From NCBI RefSeq assembly GCF_013449735.1, contig NZ_JACBNY010000002.1, positions 62,001 to 126,000 on the forward strand: a stretch of DNA of 64,000 nt. The letters are read 5' to 3'. Origin of the DNA: Pseudolactococcus laudensis. GTDB lineage: Bacteria; Bacillota; Bacilli; Lactobacillales; Streptococcaceae. Position numbers and translations under genes: made by a program. Below the pieces are notes generated by a model. The model saw only the letters and a program-made list of their open reading frames with translations. It made no database searches and was not told the origin of the DNA. Shown in pieces: positions 1-10,142 of this stretch (within the stretch, counting starts at the first letter, position 1; each line of letters starts with the position of its first letter).

Positions 1-1
1 T

Positions 2-3000
2 GTACAGCAAGCCCTGTATGCCATGTATAGTGCTACAAATGCTGATACCTCAGATTTTGTACTTTATTTTGGGGCCACTATGTCGTTAAGTAATTCAGCG
101 GCCAAAGCACCTGTTGCGACACCAAGTGCTACTAGTATGACCTTTAGTACCCTAGTAGGCCATGCCAAGAGTTTGACCTGGATCTCCAATTCTGCGGATA
201 ATCTGGCAAGTTCTAACACGGCACAAGCATCAGGAACTAACTATACCATCACCTTACCAACTAATACTTACTTTGGCGTGCCGACAGTCTTTCGTAATGT
301 CACTGTATCGGCGGCTAGTAAAACAATTTATGCCCAAGGCAACGCCTTTGCGACCACCAACGGGTCATGGATTACGGGTGCGGTCAGCATCTATGGTGGC
401 ACTGATAGCACGGCGATTACTGGCGATACCAATGTCTATATCGGGGCAACAGGAAATACAGCGGGTTGGAGTATCTACGGCGGCAACGCTACTGGCGGCA
501 TGATTTCAGGGGATACTCATGTCACAATTACTCAAGCATCATCAACGCTTGCAACAGTATCAGGCGGTAGCGCAGCAGGTGCTACGATTTCAGGCAACAC
601 TAATCTCGATATAAATGGTGCGATAGCGGCACAAGTTACCAATATCTATGGTGGCGGTGTCGGCACATCGGCTTCCCCAGTTACGGTCAATGGGACAGTA
701 ACGACCTATGTGAATTCAACTAGCACTAGCGCACATTATCAACTTTACCTAGGTGGTGCTTGCTATGGCAATATTACAGGCACGATTTACAATACCTTAA
801 CAGGTCTTGGTGGCTGGACAGGAAATTCAAGTAATATTAATGGCACTCAGACGACATTTTCAAATTATCTTGGGGGCTCTTTCCGAGGGAATATCGGCAC
901 TTCAGGTGGTGGGAATGTCATTTCAAACAGCTATGATACTTCAGCCTTTACGACTGGTCAAGCACTCTTTGTCGGAGCCAATGGTGGGACAAATAGTAAC
1001 TACAGCAGTGCAACGAGTACGACAGCTTCAGCGCAAGGCCTCATCTATGCTAATATTACCAATTACATCAAATCGGCCTTTACGACAGGAACAGCAGGTG
1101 CAGTCTATGGCGTTGTCGGAGGAAATGGGCATGATTCCTTAAAAATTTCAGCAGCCCAGTGGGGCTTGGATAGTAAAACGACAGGTTTAGATGCTAGTGT
1201 TGGTGTATCAGATGCGAAAGCCTATGCCCAAATACCAGCGAGTACTGTCATTGCTAATGCCCAAACGATTACCAGTAATGCTATCTATGGCGATATCTAC
1301 ACCTGGGAACAATCGGGTGTGATGTCTACGACTTCAGGTGGTGGCTATAATGACTGGACGGGCTATTCTTATGGTGCTAGCTCAAACGGTTATCTTCAAG
1401 GCCAATCTGTACTTGAACTAGGCACCTCTAATGCGGATAACTCTGTTGGAGGCCCAGGGGTCGTCTTTTGCTCAGAATTGGGAGGAACTGCTGAGACGAC
1501 CCTTGTTGCTAAAGGCAGTATCGCCTATAGTAAGACAAGTAACAGCACAGCCGATAACTCTGGTTGGGATGTTTTTGGCGGAGGTGGCACAGTATGGTCC
1601 TATAAACAAGCTTTCTTACAAAATGGCGACTGTTATCTCATCCATAATAACGATGTTGCACGCTGGACCTATGGCGGTCAAGCTAATGGTAGTCAGGTCG
1701 GAAATGCCTACAATATTCTCAATGGTGGCATCGTAGATACACTGGAAGGAGGTGGCTATTGTGGCACAACCAGATGGGGCTCAGTAACTGCACAAGTGAA
1801 CATGGGACAAGTCGACTGGTTCTTATCAGGTGGCTCATGGAGTGACCTCTATGATACAGGAAATGCCACAGTCAATGTTTATAATGGAACGATTAATGCG
1901 ATAGCCGGTGGCAACTATGGTAGTGCAGGTACAGAAACAATTGCTGGAAATTCAACGGTCAATGTCTATGGTGGCGACTTTTCTGGTAGCCCACGGTCGG
2001 GAACCAAGCAGCTCTGTGGTGGCCCATTTTATGACGGCAGTTCTTATGTTCTGGGTAATACGACACTTAACCTTGACTTGACAGGTCCAACAGGTGCAAC
2101 CTTTAAATTACCTTCAAAGACCAACCTCTCAGGTGGCAGTGGCGTCGGAAATGATAATAATCATATTGGTTCTGGTACTGCTAATAGTATTAATCTAAAT
2201 ATTTATGCCAACTCGTCTTCAGGCGATGCTTTGAACGGTGCCGTTGTTTATGGCGCAGGTCAAGATAAAAGTACTAATATCAATATCGGCACGATTAATA
2301 TCACGATTAATGCGGATGGCAATACGATCGGTTCAGTCTATGCCACCAACTTTGCAGCTATACCGACGGCAGGTCAATTGTATAATACCAATATTAATAT
2401 TGGAGATGGTACGACGATTTCAGGTACCGTATCATCAGGTGGCAGTGGGGATGATTTAACAGATACTAAAGCAGCAGCGAATACCAAGCAAGCAATCATG
2501 ACCTTAGGGGATAACACTTCTCACAATCCGATTACAATCAATGGCTCACTAGTTAATTTCAACAGCGCGGAAATAACTTCGCAATCAACGGTAGTTGTCT
2601 CAGGCTCTTTTAAAAATGGCAATAGTGCAACAGCAGCTAATCATGCTGCTACTTACTCTAAGCATGGCACCATTCAGATAGATGAGGGGGCAGTGCTCAG
2701 TGTGACAAGTACGTCATCCCTAATTTCAGGTAGCAAGCTTACCGTTGATCAAAATGCAACGATTTCAACTCCTTATATGCAAGCGCCAGGAATCATTAAC
2801 CTATCAGACTTGGATATGACGTCCAACAATGGTAATCTGTTCTGGCAACCAACCGGAACACCTCCTGTTAGTATCACCAATACCTATAGTGGTGCTTACT
2901 GGGGTAACCAAAAAGGTTTCCCGGTGCTGACCTTTAATGGTGGTAATGCTGCAACTAATTCAGGGGCGGTTAACATCACTCCAGCCAACTTTTCTGGAGT

Positions 3001-4507
3001 TGATGCGACCAATAACTATGCTTTTCTGGGTGACTATACAACGAGTTCGGTTGCTTCACCAACGAGTCCAAGCTGGATTGGCTATGTTGTCCCTGGACAA
3101 ATTCGTGTCTATAATATGACCGGGGCGATAGATTCCGGCTACTGGCAACATCACTTGTCTGGCGTGACAACTGGATCGCCAGTAGCAGGTATGTCAGCCT
3201 GGGCATCTGTTACAGAAGATACTAATGTTAGCAAATTAGAAGTTATGTATGTGATGAATTACACCGATCCGACAACCGATCCTTTTAGCTTTGCAACGAC
3301 AGCACCAGCCTATGTTAAGTCTAGAACAGCTTCTGGCTTTGATGGGCGTGTGCTAAATAGCTATCCAACAACAAATCCCAACTTTGATACAAGTGCCGGA
3401 ACAACTGGCGCAACACGGAGCTTTAACACAAGCGACTACTTCGTTGGCAATCAACAGAATGGGACAAATGATCAGGCTTTATTTGGTAGCTATATCATTC
3501 AGAATGTCGTGACAGATGATACGACGTCAATCAGTGCAGGAGATTATATCTTAACTTCTACAGATGCTGCAGCACTTACGTTAACGCAGTTGCAAAACAT
3601 GGCGGATTTGACAGGTGTCGGGGTCATGTCTGACATTACAGTGACAGCTGATATTCTCTCAACCCTCAACACGGCTGGGACAACGGTGCAAAACCCAACG
3701 TCAGCAGCGACAAATGTCGCGGGCAAAGCTTATGCTCAGGTTCCAATGACCTGGAGTTTGGGCGCAAATACTGCACAAACAAATCTAGTCGTTGTGCCAT
3801 CAGCTGCAGTCATTTCAGCGGATCACCAATCTGCGGTCAATGCTTATGACACGGTCTTATCAAGTGATGACGCCAATGAGTTGACAGGTCAAACTGATTT
3901 GGATACTAACTGGACCTATGCACTAGGCTTCTTGGCAGATGGGACGGTCGCTGCCCCAACAATTTCAACTCCGACAGGCTTAATCGCCAGTCTACAAGGT
4001 ATTTCAGCGGCTGATACACTCCCAGTGACTTACACTTATAATGGGGTCTCAAAAGACATTTCGATTAATGTCATTATAGGCTCCATCCGCTTAACGGCGC
4101 CAGCCACTTATGATTTTGGAACCTTGACAGTTAAGCCAAGTCCATTGGTCGCTTGGCTACAAGCGCCATCAAGTGATGTGATGGTAACCGATACTCGGAC
4201 AGGAAGTGATTTGAAACCTTGGTCTGTGACGGTTAGGCAATCTTCAGACCTTCAGGGTGTTTCAAATGGCAATGATTTGAGTGCTTATCTGATTTTTAAC
4301 GATGGGGTAAGCAGCCAGCCGATTACGGGTGCGGCACTGCAGGTTTATGCGAATACAGCAACTACAACAGGAACGTTTAATTTGAGTCAAAATTGGCATA
4401 CAGATACTGGACAGGGTGTTCAATTGAACATTCCGGTTCAGCATCAAATTGTCGGCACTTATCAGGGTGCAATCACTTGGACGCTGAACGCCGTTCCTGG
4501 CAATTAA
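2..4507 (+). CDS. Giant WxL-domain surface protein (5' end outside window)
   Basis: The frame is open to the left edge, so the start and signal peptide lie outside; the first internal ATG at 23 is not a credible start because no Shine-Dalgarno precedes it. About 1,501 residues are visible. Most is Thr/Ser/Gly/Asn-rich with recurring VYGG, IYGG and GNT blocks, which suggests a right-handed beta-helix or similar stalk. The C-terminus carries both WxL-domain signatures: PWSVTV about 110 residues from the end and TWTLNAVPGN at the very end. WxL domains bind peptidoglycan non-covalently, so the protein probably sits on the cell wall and may act in adhesion or matrix binding. It is followed by the DUF916/DUF3324 partner gene typical of csc-type clusters. 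The WxL assignment is firm; the ligand is unknown. Confidence 0.9.
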   Translation, partial: VQQALYAMYSATNADTSDFVLYFGATMSLSNSAAKAPVATPSATSMTFSTLVGHAKSLTWISNSADNLASSNTAQASGTNYTITLPTNTYFGVPTVFRNVTVSAASKTIYAQGNAFATTNGSWITGAVSIYGGTDSTAITGDTNVYIGATGNTAGWSIYGGNATGGMISGDTHVTITQASSTLATVSGGSAAGATISGNTNLDINGAIAAQVTNIYGGGVGTSASPVTVNGTVTTYVNSTSTSAHYQLYLGGACYGNITGTIYNTLTGLGGWTGNSSNINGTQTTFSNYLGGSFRGNIGTSGGGNVISNSYDTSAFTTGQALFVGANGGTNSNYSSATSTTASAQGLIYANITNYIKSAFTTGTAGAVYGVVGGNGHDSLKISAAQWGLDSKTTGLDASVGVSDAKAYAQIPASTVIANAQTITSNAIYGDIYTWEQSGVMSTTSGGGYNDWTGYSYGASSNGYLQGQSVLELGTSNADNSVGGPGVVFCSELGGTAETTLVAKGSIAYSKTSNSTADNSGWDVFGGGGTVWSYKQAFLQNGDCYLIHNNDVARWTYGGQANGSQVGNAYNILNGGIVDTLEGGGYCGTTRWGSVTAQVNMGQVDWFLSGGSWSDLYDTGNATVNVYNGTINAIAGGNYGSAGTETIAGNSTVNVYGGDFSGSPRSGTKQLCGGPFYDGSSYVLGNTTLNLDLTGPTGATFKLPSKTNLSGGSGVGNDNNHIGSGTANSINLNIYANSSSGDALNGAVVYGAGQDKSTNINIGTINITINADGNTIGSVYATNFAAIPTAGQLYNTNINIGDGTTISGTVSSGGSGDDLTDTKAAANTKQAIMTLGDNTSHNPITINGSLVNFNSAEITSQSTVVVSGSFKNGNSATAANHAATYSKHGTIQIDEGAVLSVTSTSSLISGSKLTVDQNATISTPYMQAPGIINLSDLDMTSNNGNLFWQPTGTPPVSITNTYSGAYWGNQKGFPVLTFNGGNAATNSGAVNITPANFSGVDATNNYAFLGDYTTSSVASPTSPSWIGYVVPGQIRVYNMTGAIDSGYWQHHLSGVTTGSPVAGMSAWASVTEDTNVSKLEVMYVMNYTDPTTDPFSFATTAPAYVKSRTASGFDGRVLNSYPTTNPNFDTSAGTTGATRSFNTSDYFVGNQQNGTNDQALFGSYIIQNVVTDDTTSISAGDYILTSTDAAALTLTQLQNMADLTGVGVMSDITVTADILSTLNTAGTTVQNPTSAATNVAGKAYAQVPMTWSLGANTAQTNLVVVPSAAVISADHQSAVNAYDTVLSSDDANELTGQTDLDTNWTYALGFLADGTVAAPTISTPTGLIASLQGISAADTLPVTYTYNGVSKDISINVIIGSIRLTAPATYDFGTLTVKPSPLVAWLQAPSSDVMVTDTRTGSDLKPWSVTVRQSSDLQGVSNGNDLSAYLIFNDGVSSQPITGAALQVYANTATTTGTFNLSQNWHTDTGQGVQLNIPVQHQIVGTYQGAITWTLNAVPGN

Positions 4508-4533
4508 ACAGGCGAGTAGAAGCGCGTGATTTT

Positions 4534-4559
4534 GTACCAAATGGTCAACCGTTTGGTAC
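4534..4559 (+). other. Inverted repeat between WxL gene and WxL-interacting protein gene
   Basis: An 11-bp stem (GTACCAAATGG / CCGTTTGGTAC, one G-T pair) closes a TCAA loop 27 bases after the stop codon. No T-run follows, so it is more likely an mRNA-stabilising hairpin or operator than a terminator. Confidence 0.45.
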
Positions 4560-4628
4560 ACCGGACTTATTATTTATGATGTGATAAAAAAGAATTAAAA
4601 TGAAAGTATTGTGTTAGGAGAAGGGAAT

Positions 4629-5752
4629 ATGAGAAACTTAAAAAATGTTTACAAGTTATGATGGTGATGGTAACTGTTATGATGATGGGGGGATTAGGTC
4701 AGGTTGTTCGAGCTAATGAGTTTAATTTTTCAGTTACCCCAATTTTACCAGAGAACCAAATTGGGAAAAGTGGTTATTTCAATCTGAAAATGGCACCGGG
4801 TCAGTCGCAAGAATTGACGTTGACATTGACCAATTCGACAGAAAGAACAGTTGTCGTTGAGGAAATGATAGCTAGTGCAACGACTAATATTAATGGGGTG
4901 ATTGAGTACTCGCCCAATGATATCAAGCACGACAAAACCTTAAAATACAATATCACAGATTATGCGAAAATCCCCGCAGAAATAACACTGGCGCCCAATT
5001 CAAGCCAACAGGTCAAGGTTGAAGTGACCATGCCTAATGAGTCAGTTAGTGGTGTGATAGCAGGCGGAATTACCTTTAAGGAAAAAGATTCCGATACGGC
5101 TAGTAGCAAATCTAAAGGTATTAGTATTCAAAACAAATATGCCTATGTCGTGGGCTTGCTCATGCAGCAAGATACAACGCCAGTTGCACCTGATTTAAAA
5201 TTGACCAGTGTCCTACCAGGTCAAGTCAACTATCGTAATGTGATCAATGCCAATCTCCAAAATCCTAACTCAGGCTACCTAAATCAGATGTATGTAAAAG
5301 CCACAGTTAAAGGCTTAAGCAACACAAAATTGTCTTATACAGTTGATAAAGAAATGATGCAGATGGCACCTAATACAAATTTTGATTACCCCATCAGCAT
5401 TGGAGAGGGAAATCGGATTGCGGCAGGTAAATACCGTCTTACCATGACTGTGTACGGTCAAAAAAGTGATACGGGACAGTACACCTGTCAAGATGCCCAG
5501 GGTAAAACGCAAAAATTTGAGTATCAATGGCAGTTCACACAAGATTTCACTATTTCTGGCGAAACAGCCCGAAAACTTAACGCCAAAGATGTGACTATTA
5601 AACCAGAACCATGGTACCAAAACTGGACAATCTGGGTAGGTGCCCTTCTCCTTCTCCTAGCACTATTCTTTATCTTCTTCATTTTATGGAAACGCCGTCG
5701 GGATGATGGTGAAAATAATGGGGATAAAAATGTAACAAAAACAGTGAATTAA
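4629..5752 (+). CDS. DUF916/DUF3324 WxL-interacting protein, frameshifted near its start
   Basis: This is the membrane-anchored partner (CscA-like) found with WxL proteins. An N-terminal DUF916 Ig-like region is followed by a DUF3324 region, then one membrane span (near ORF residues 322-344) and a cytosolic KRRRDDGEN tail. It is thought to bind both peptidoglycan and WxL proteins. The Shine-Dalgarno AGGAG at 4616-4620 is ideally spaced for ATG 4629, but that frame stops after ten codons at 4661. The long frame opens only at ATG 4658, which has no ribosome site and lacks the basic end of the signal peptide. One extra A in the A6 run at 4640-4645 would join them as MRNLKKCLQVMMVMVTV, a normal signal peptide. 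This may be a sequencing error, slippage-based switching, or real loss. Family assignment is confident. Confidence 0.85.
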
Positions 5753-5775
5753 AGCTATTCTAATAGCGTGAAGAA

Positions 5776-5806
5776 AGCAAGACAATTACCGGTCTTGCTT
5801 TTTTTA
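5776..5806 (+). terminator. Rho-independent terminator after WxL-interacting protein gene
   Basis: Stem AGCAAGAC / GTCTTGCT with loop AATTACCG, followed directly by a run of T residues. Confidence 0.85.
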
Positions 5807-5815
5807 TGGTTAAAA

Positions 5816-6404
5816 ATAGATGGGAACTATCTATAGTAATGTCGTAAGAGCTATCGTTACCAAGTGACAATTTATGAAAAAGGCTAAGATTTCATTAAAA
5901 CTAACATATTAAGTCATGATTAGGTCGTAAAAATGTATCATTCGTTCTTTTTTTTTGTTATTTATCACTAGTTTATTATTAAATTTTAAAATGATATTAA
6001 TGGCTTTGGAATGACTATAAATGCTTTTGTTGAGCGGTTTTTGTGGTTTTTTTTATTTATATTTTGTTGCAAAAAACGTTATTATTTGTCATTTAATTTT
6101 GAATGTATTCTTTTTTATTTACATTATCTTGTAAAAAAAAGTATTGTGTTATGATTTATGTGTAGATATGATGTCATAAAGGTTTTATGAATAGTTCATG
6201 AGTTAAATGTGGCACAAATAGACATATCATGTGTGAAAAAATCCTTATAGAAAGGAGTGGAAAGCTATAATTGTTTGTTAGATGAGAGCAACTTTGATGC
6301 GTGATATGTTGGTTTGAGTGCTATAAAAAATATATTAGTTTTTAAGATTAGGCTAAGTTGTTTAAATCATTGAAGTTTACGTCAAGAAAGAGGGGTGAGT
6401 AACT
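5816..6404 (+). promoter_or_regulatory. Very AT-rich intergenic region with candidate promoter for the second WxL operon
   Basis: No credible gene is present in these 590 bases. The best promoter candidate is an extended -10 (TGT then TATGAT at 6150-6155) with only a weak -35, leaving a leader of about 240 bases. An isolated GAAAGGAGTGG at 6248-6258 resembles a ribosome site but no sustained frame follows it. Confidence 0.4.
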
Positions 6405-6728
6405 TTGAATAAGAAAAATATTTTAGTGTTATGCCTTTTGTTACTATTGATTCCCGTATCATTTGCTCATGCAGATGAGACAGAATATCAATCACAAGGG
6501 GATGTCGGATTTACTGGTACTTGGGAGATACCAAAGTCTGAGGAACTACCGAATACTGAGGAACCTCTTCCTATTACTGGAGATGTGCCAGCTAAAAATA
6601 TTATTCTTCCCCAAACAGGGGATAGTGCTACTGCATCATTGGTAACGAGTTCATTTGGCATACTAATTTTATTCCTGATGACTTTTTATAAAAAATTCAA
6701 AGGAGAGGGGGCGATGAAACAAAATTAA
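6405..6728 (+). CDS. Small LPxTG-anchored surface protein of WxL cluster
   Basis: This 107-residue protein starts at TTG 6405, set by the strong AGAGGGGTGA ribosome site at 6390-6399. It has a signal peptide (cut near AHA-DE, residue 24), a mature start YQSQGDVGFTG that resembles the first residues of the neighbouring mature WxL proteins, and a sortase motif LPQTG at residues 68-72. A hydrophobic span and KKFKGEG tail follow. A second LPITG occurs at 55-59. It matches the small CscD-like LPxTG component of csc clusters, covalently attached to the wall by sortase A. It leads the run of four WxL genes and is probably co-transcribed with them. Its shared N-terminal motif suggests it shares a binding partner with the WxL proteins (inference). 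Confidence 0.88.
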   Translation: MNKKNILVLCLLLLLIPVSFAHADETEYQSQGDVGFTGTWEIPKSEELPNTEEPLPITGDVPAKNIILPQTGDSATASLVTSSFGILILFLMTFYKKFKGEGAMKQN

Positions 6729-6799
6729 TAATCAGTATCATTGAAAATTCCATTTGAAAAAAATATTTCTAAATGGAGGGGAATTAGGAGGGAATAACC

Positions 6800-7648
6800 A
6801 TGACAAAAGTAACGCTAAAATCATCCGCCTTACTTGCAACACTATTGATTGCTGGTGCTGCACTAGCTCCAGTCGCAAGCGCAACAGTAATTGGTGGCGA
6901 CTATACAACGAGTGCCAACCTGACATTGAAAGCAGGAACAGGTCCAGTTGATCCATTGGATCCAGAAGATCCAGATAAACCAGTAATACCAATTGATCCG
7001 CCAGTAGATCCAGGTAGTCCGGGTAATATAACAGTTGACTATGGTTCAACACTCTACTTTGGGACGCAATCAATTTCTACTACGCAAGAAACATATTTTG
7101 CACATCCTGATAAAGTAACAGACAAAGCTAGCGGTGTTAAAAAATTAGTCCCTAATTATACGCAAGTAACTGACCAGTCAGGTGATTTGGCAGGTTGGAC
7201 TTTGACATTGACACAAAAATCGGATCTTCATTTAACGACAGGACTTGCTTCTGCTCCAGGCTATGCGCTTACTGGTGCTCAAATTAAATTTACTGGTGGC
7301 CATGTTGTCGGTGGGAATAGTATCACAGTTGGTACACCAAGTGATGTTGTTGCCGCTGGTACGCTGACACCAGGTGTTGCGACTAAACTTGTATCTGCTG
7401 CAGCTAATGAAGGTGCTGGTACTTGGTTATACAACTTTGCTGATTTGACTGTTTATGATACGACATCTGTAGACCTTGCTAATACAGCAGATAATTCAAA
7501 AGTTGCGACAAAATCACCGATTACTCTGACAATACCAGCTGGCTTGATTCAAAAAGCAGCGCCTTATACAACAGAGTTGTATTGGAGTCTTCAAGCCACA
7601 CCAGGTAATGCTTGGGCAGGTAAGTCAACAAACAGTGATGGCCTCTAA
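6800..7648 (+). CDS. WxL domain surface protein, paralogue 1
   Basis: A 282-residue secreted protein with a signal peptide ending at SAT (about residue 30). After a short YTTSANLTLKAG segment comes a Pro/Asp-rich linker (PVDPLDPEDPDKP), then the WxL domain with GWTLTL (about residue 133) and the terminal YWSLQATPGN motif. It uniquely extends beyond PGN by a short Ser/Asn tail. A GGAGGG ribosome site lies 8-12 bases upstream of the ATG. It would be exported and held on peptidoglycan through the WxL domain, together with the DUF916/DUF3324 protein. First of four tandem paralogues, with about 40 bases to the next gene. Confidence 0.92.
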   Translation: MTKVTLKSSALLATLLIAGAALAPVASATVIGGDYTTSANLTLKAGTGPVDPLDPEDPDKPVIPIDPPVDPGSPGNITVDYGSTLYFGTQSISTTQETYFAHPDKVTDKASGVKKLVPNYTQVTDQSGDLAGWTLTLTQKSDLHLTTGLASAPGYALTGAQIKFTGGHVVGGNSITVGTPSDVVAAGTLTPGVATKLVSAAANEGAGTWLYNFADLTVYDTTSVDLANTADNSKVATKSPITLTIPAGLIQKAAPYTTELYWSLQATPGNAWAGKSTNSDGL

Positions 7649-7691
7649 AAACATCAGTTTCAAGATGTGATGTCTCACAAAGGAGATTATT

Positions 7692-8483
7692 ATGAATAAA
7701 AGAGTATTGAAATCAGCCTCAGTATTAACAGCTTGTCTCATCGTAGGCCCAATGTTTGCAAGTCATGCCAGTGCTTTAAGTACAGGTGGTGATTACAAAT
7801 CTAATGGCTATGTCAATTTTGAAGAAGGCGATAATACAACGATTACACCAGTCGATCCATTGGCACCAACGATTCCAGTAGGGCCAACCGATCCGGATGG
7901 TACACCGCCAGATCCAGGTACAGGTGGGGCGCTGTCTATTGATTTTGCATCAAGTTTGAGTTTTGGTAAACAAAAAATTTCATCACTTGATACAACATAT
8001 TATGCCCATGAACATTGGATTAGTAAAGATAAAGACGGGAATACGGTCGATATCACACGTCCTAACTATGTCCAAGTATCAGATACACGTGGGACATGGG
8101 ATGGTTGGACTTTGACAGTCGCAGAAGCCTATCAATTCAAAAATGCGAGTGGTGAAGCTTTAACAGGGGCAGAACTTGCTTTCGATAAAGGCTTTACAGA
8201 TGGTACGACAACTGCAACACCGGGCTTTGTCAAGACTGGTAAGTATGTCATTGGCACTGCAGAAGTCAAAATCTTAGGTGCAGGCGCTAACCAAGGTATG
8301 GGCACTTGGGTTTATGGTCTTGGTGGCAATGCAGATTACCAAGAAAATGGTGGTGTTCACATTGGTAACGATGCTGTTTCCACAGCATCACCGATTACGC
8401 TTAAAGTCGTTGCAGGTACCAATAAAGCCACAGCCTATACAACTGAACTGAACTGGAAATTAACGAATACACCAGGTAATTAA
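7692..8483 (+). CDS. WxL domain surface protein, paralogue 2
   Basis: A 263-residue paralogue with signal peptide cleaved near ASA-LS (residue 28). The mature start is YKSNGYVNFEEG, followed by a Pro-rich linker (PVDPLAPTIPVGPTDP). The WxL domain runs from IDFASSLSFG with motifs GWTLTV and NWKLTNTPGN, ending exactly at PGN as in most family members. A clean AAAGGAG lies eight bases before the ATG. The length suits the CscB/CscC class of small WxL proteins, which assemble with DUF916 proteins on the wall. Specific ligand not predictable from sequence. Confidence 0.92.
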   Translation: MNKRVLKSASVLTACLIVGPMFASHASALSTGGDYKSNGYVNFEEGDNTTITPVDPLAPTIPVGPTDPDGTPPDPGTGGALSIDFASSLSFGKQKISSLDTTYYAHEHWISKDKDGNTVDITRPNYVQVSDTRGTWDGWTLTVAEAYQFKNASGEALTGAELAFDKGFTDGTTTATPGFVKTGKYVIGTAEVKILGAGANQGMGTWVYGLGGNADYQENGGVHIGNDAVSTASPITLKVVAGTNKATAYTTELNWKLTNTPGN

Positions 8484-8524
8484 GCCCTTTGCTTAATCGA
8501 TTTAAGTATGAAAAGGAGGGTGCT

Positions 8525-9283
8525 GTGAAAATAACAACTTTGTTAAGTGTACCACTCATCCTGATTTCATTGGGTCTAGCTGTTAAAGCAGAAGCGACGA
8601 CAACACAATCCTATGACTCACAAGGAATTGTGGGCTTTAGCACAGGCGGCGGTACACAACCACCAGTAGATCCAAATATACCAGATCCAACACTTCCCGT
8701 GACCCCTCAGAATCCAGATGGTTCAAAACCTAATCCTGGAGGAGATGGTCCGTTAACCATTGATTTTGCGTCAAGCTTTGATTTTGGCACCCACGATATT
8801 TCAAATCAAGACCAGACTTATGCTTCAAAAGCGCAACGTTACTTTGATTCGGGTGATTTAACGTCTAATTATGTTCAAGTAACAGATAGACGTGGGACAT
8901 TCTCGGGTTGGGAATTAAAAGTGAAGGAAGTAGCCCAATTTACGCAAATTGCAACAGGCCCTCAGAAATATCGAGAACTAAAAGGAGCCGCAATTGCTTT
9001 TAATAATCCAGTATCAGCCTCTCTTAATGACCAATATGCGCCAAAATCTCAAATGATCCAAAGCCTGATTCCAGGTGTGGAGACACAGATTGCGCTAGCG
9101 GAAATAGGTGAGGGAGCAGGTACTTGGGTTATTCGTTGGGGAAGCCAAGAGAATCTCACGCAAGAAGGGTTGAGTCCAGATGTTACATTGTTTGTGCCTG
9201 GTACAACACCTAAAGATGCGACAGCTTATCGAACAACATTAAATTGGATATTGTCTGATTTGCCTAAAAATACACCTGCATAA
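8525..9283 (+). CDS. WxL domain surface protein, paralogue 3
   Basis: The start is placed at GTG 8525 because AAAAGGAGGG (8511-8520) lies just ahead and the resulting 252-residue product begins with a normal signal peptide (VKITTLLSVPLILISLGLAV, cut after KAEA). An upstream in-frame ATG at 8489 lacks a ribosome site. The mature start YDSQGIVGFSTGG closely parallels the LPxTG protein's YQSQGDVGFTG. Pro-rich linker, IDFASSFDFG, GWELKV and a terminal NWILSDLPKN follow; the usual PGN is PKN here, with three further residues. The gene starts 41 bases after paralogue 2, so co-transcription is likely. Confidence 0.9.
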   Translation: MKITTLLSVPLILISLGLAVKAEATTTQSYDSQGIVGFSTGGGTQPPVDPNIPDPTLPVTPQNPDGSKPNPGGDGPLTIDFASSFDFGTHDISNQDQTYASKAQRYFDSGDLTSNYVQVTDRRGTFSGWELKVKEVAQFTQIATGPQKYRELKGAAIAFNNPVSASLNDQYAPKSQMIQSLIPGVETQIALAEIGEGAGTWVIRWGSQENLTQEGLSPDVTLFVPGTTPKDATAYRTTLNWILSDLPKNTPA

Positions 9284-9341
9284 TTATTAAAGGCAGTGTG
9301 GGGATTAAAATTAGCTGTATCCATTAAGAAAGGTGACTATT

Positions 9342-10097
9342 ATGTCAAAATCATCTGTAAAATACCTATCATTGGCAGCACTTGCGTTATTGGCAGCATC
9401 TATCGCGCCAACAAGTGCGAGCGCATTAACAACTCAAAATTATAATTCAAAAGGTACAGTAACCTTTACTGCAGGAACTGATACAACAGGACCAGTGGAT
9501 CCGCAAGATCCAGAAACACCTGTTGTACCAGTAGAGCCACCAGGAGTAACACCTGGTGGACCAACTATGCCAGATAATGGCTTGACAATCGTTTATGCGT
9601 CAAGTTTTGATTTTGGTAGCCATACAGTCAGCAATCAGGCAGAAGTTTATAATGCGGCTGCACAAAAACTGGATGATGGCACAACTCGTACCAACTACAT
9701 TCAGGTAGCAGATAACCGTGGGACATTCTCAGGTTGGAATGTCAAAGTGACCATGACTAACTTTACGACTACGAATGCGGCGCTTATTGCTAATGGTCAT
9801 GGCACACTGACGGGTGCAAAAGTAACCCTTGGCGATGCAGAAATTCAAGGCGATGGCACAGCTAATCCAGCAGATCGATTTGCAGCAACAACTACCTTGA
9901 CGCCAGGCGTACAATCAGCAACGATTCTTGGTGCAACATCAGGACATGGTTCAGGGAATAATTTGTTAGACTTTGGTGGTAAAGCTGGCGCAACGAAAGA
10001 TACAGCAGTAAAACTATCAGTTCCTGCTGGTGTTGCTGGGGCAGCTAAGTATACAGCAGATTTCACCTGGATTCTTGATGACACACCAGCTAACTAA
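9342..10097 (+). CDS. WxL domain surface protein, paralogue 4
   Basis: The start is ATG 9342, preceded by AAGAAAGGTGA; a GTG nine bases upstream overlaps that ribosome site and is rejected. The 251-residue protein has a signal peptide ending at SASA, a mature start YNSKGTVTFTAG, a PVDPQDPETP linker, VYASSFDFG, then GWNVKV in place of the first WxL motif (Trp kept, Leu replaced by Val) and a terminal TWILDDTPAN. It is most like paralogue 3 in its core. It closes the tandem series and is followed closely by the small secreted ORF at 10143. Confidence 0.9.
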   Translation: MSKSSVKYLSLAALALLAASIAPTSASALTTQNYNSKGTVTFTAGTDTTGPVDPQDPETPVVPVEPPGVTPGGPTMPDNGLTIVYASSFDFGSHTVSNQAEVYNAAAQKLDDGTTRTNYIQVADNRGTFSGWNVKVTMTNFTTTNAALIANGHGTLTGAKVTLGDAEIQGDGTANPADRFAATTTLTPGVQSATILGATSGHGSGNNLLDFGGKAGATKDTAVKLSVPAGVAGAAKYTADFTWILDDTPAN

Positions 10098-10142
10098 TTT
10101 TTAAAATTAATTTATTGGTGAGAAACAAGTAAGGGAGATCTC

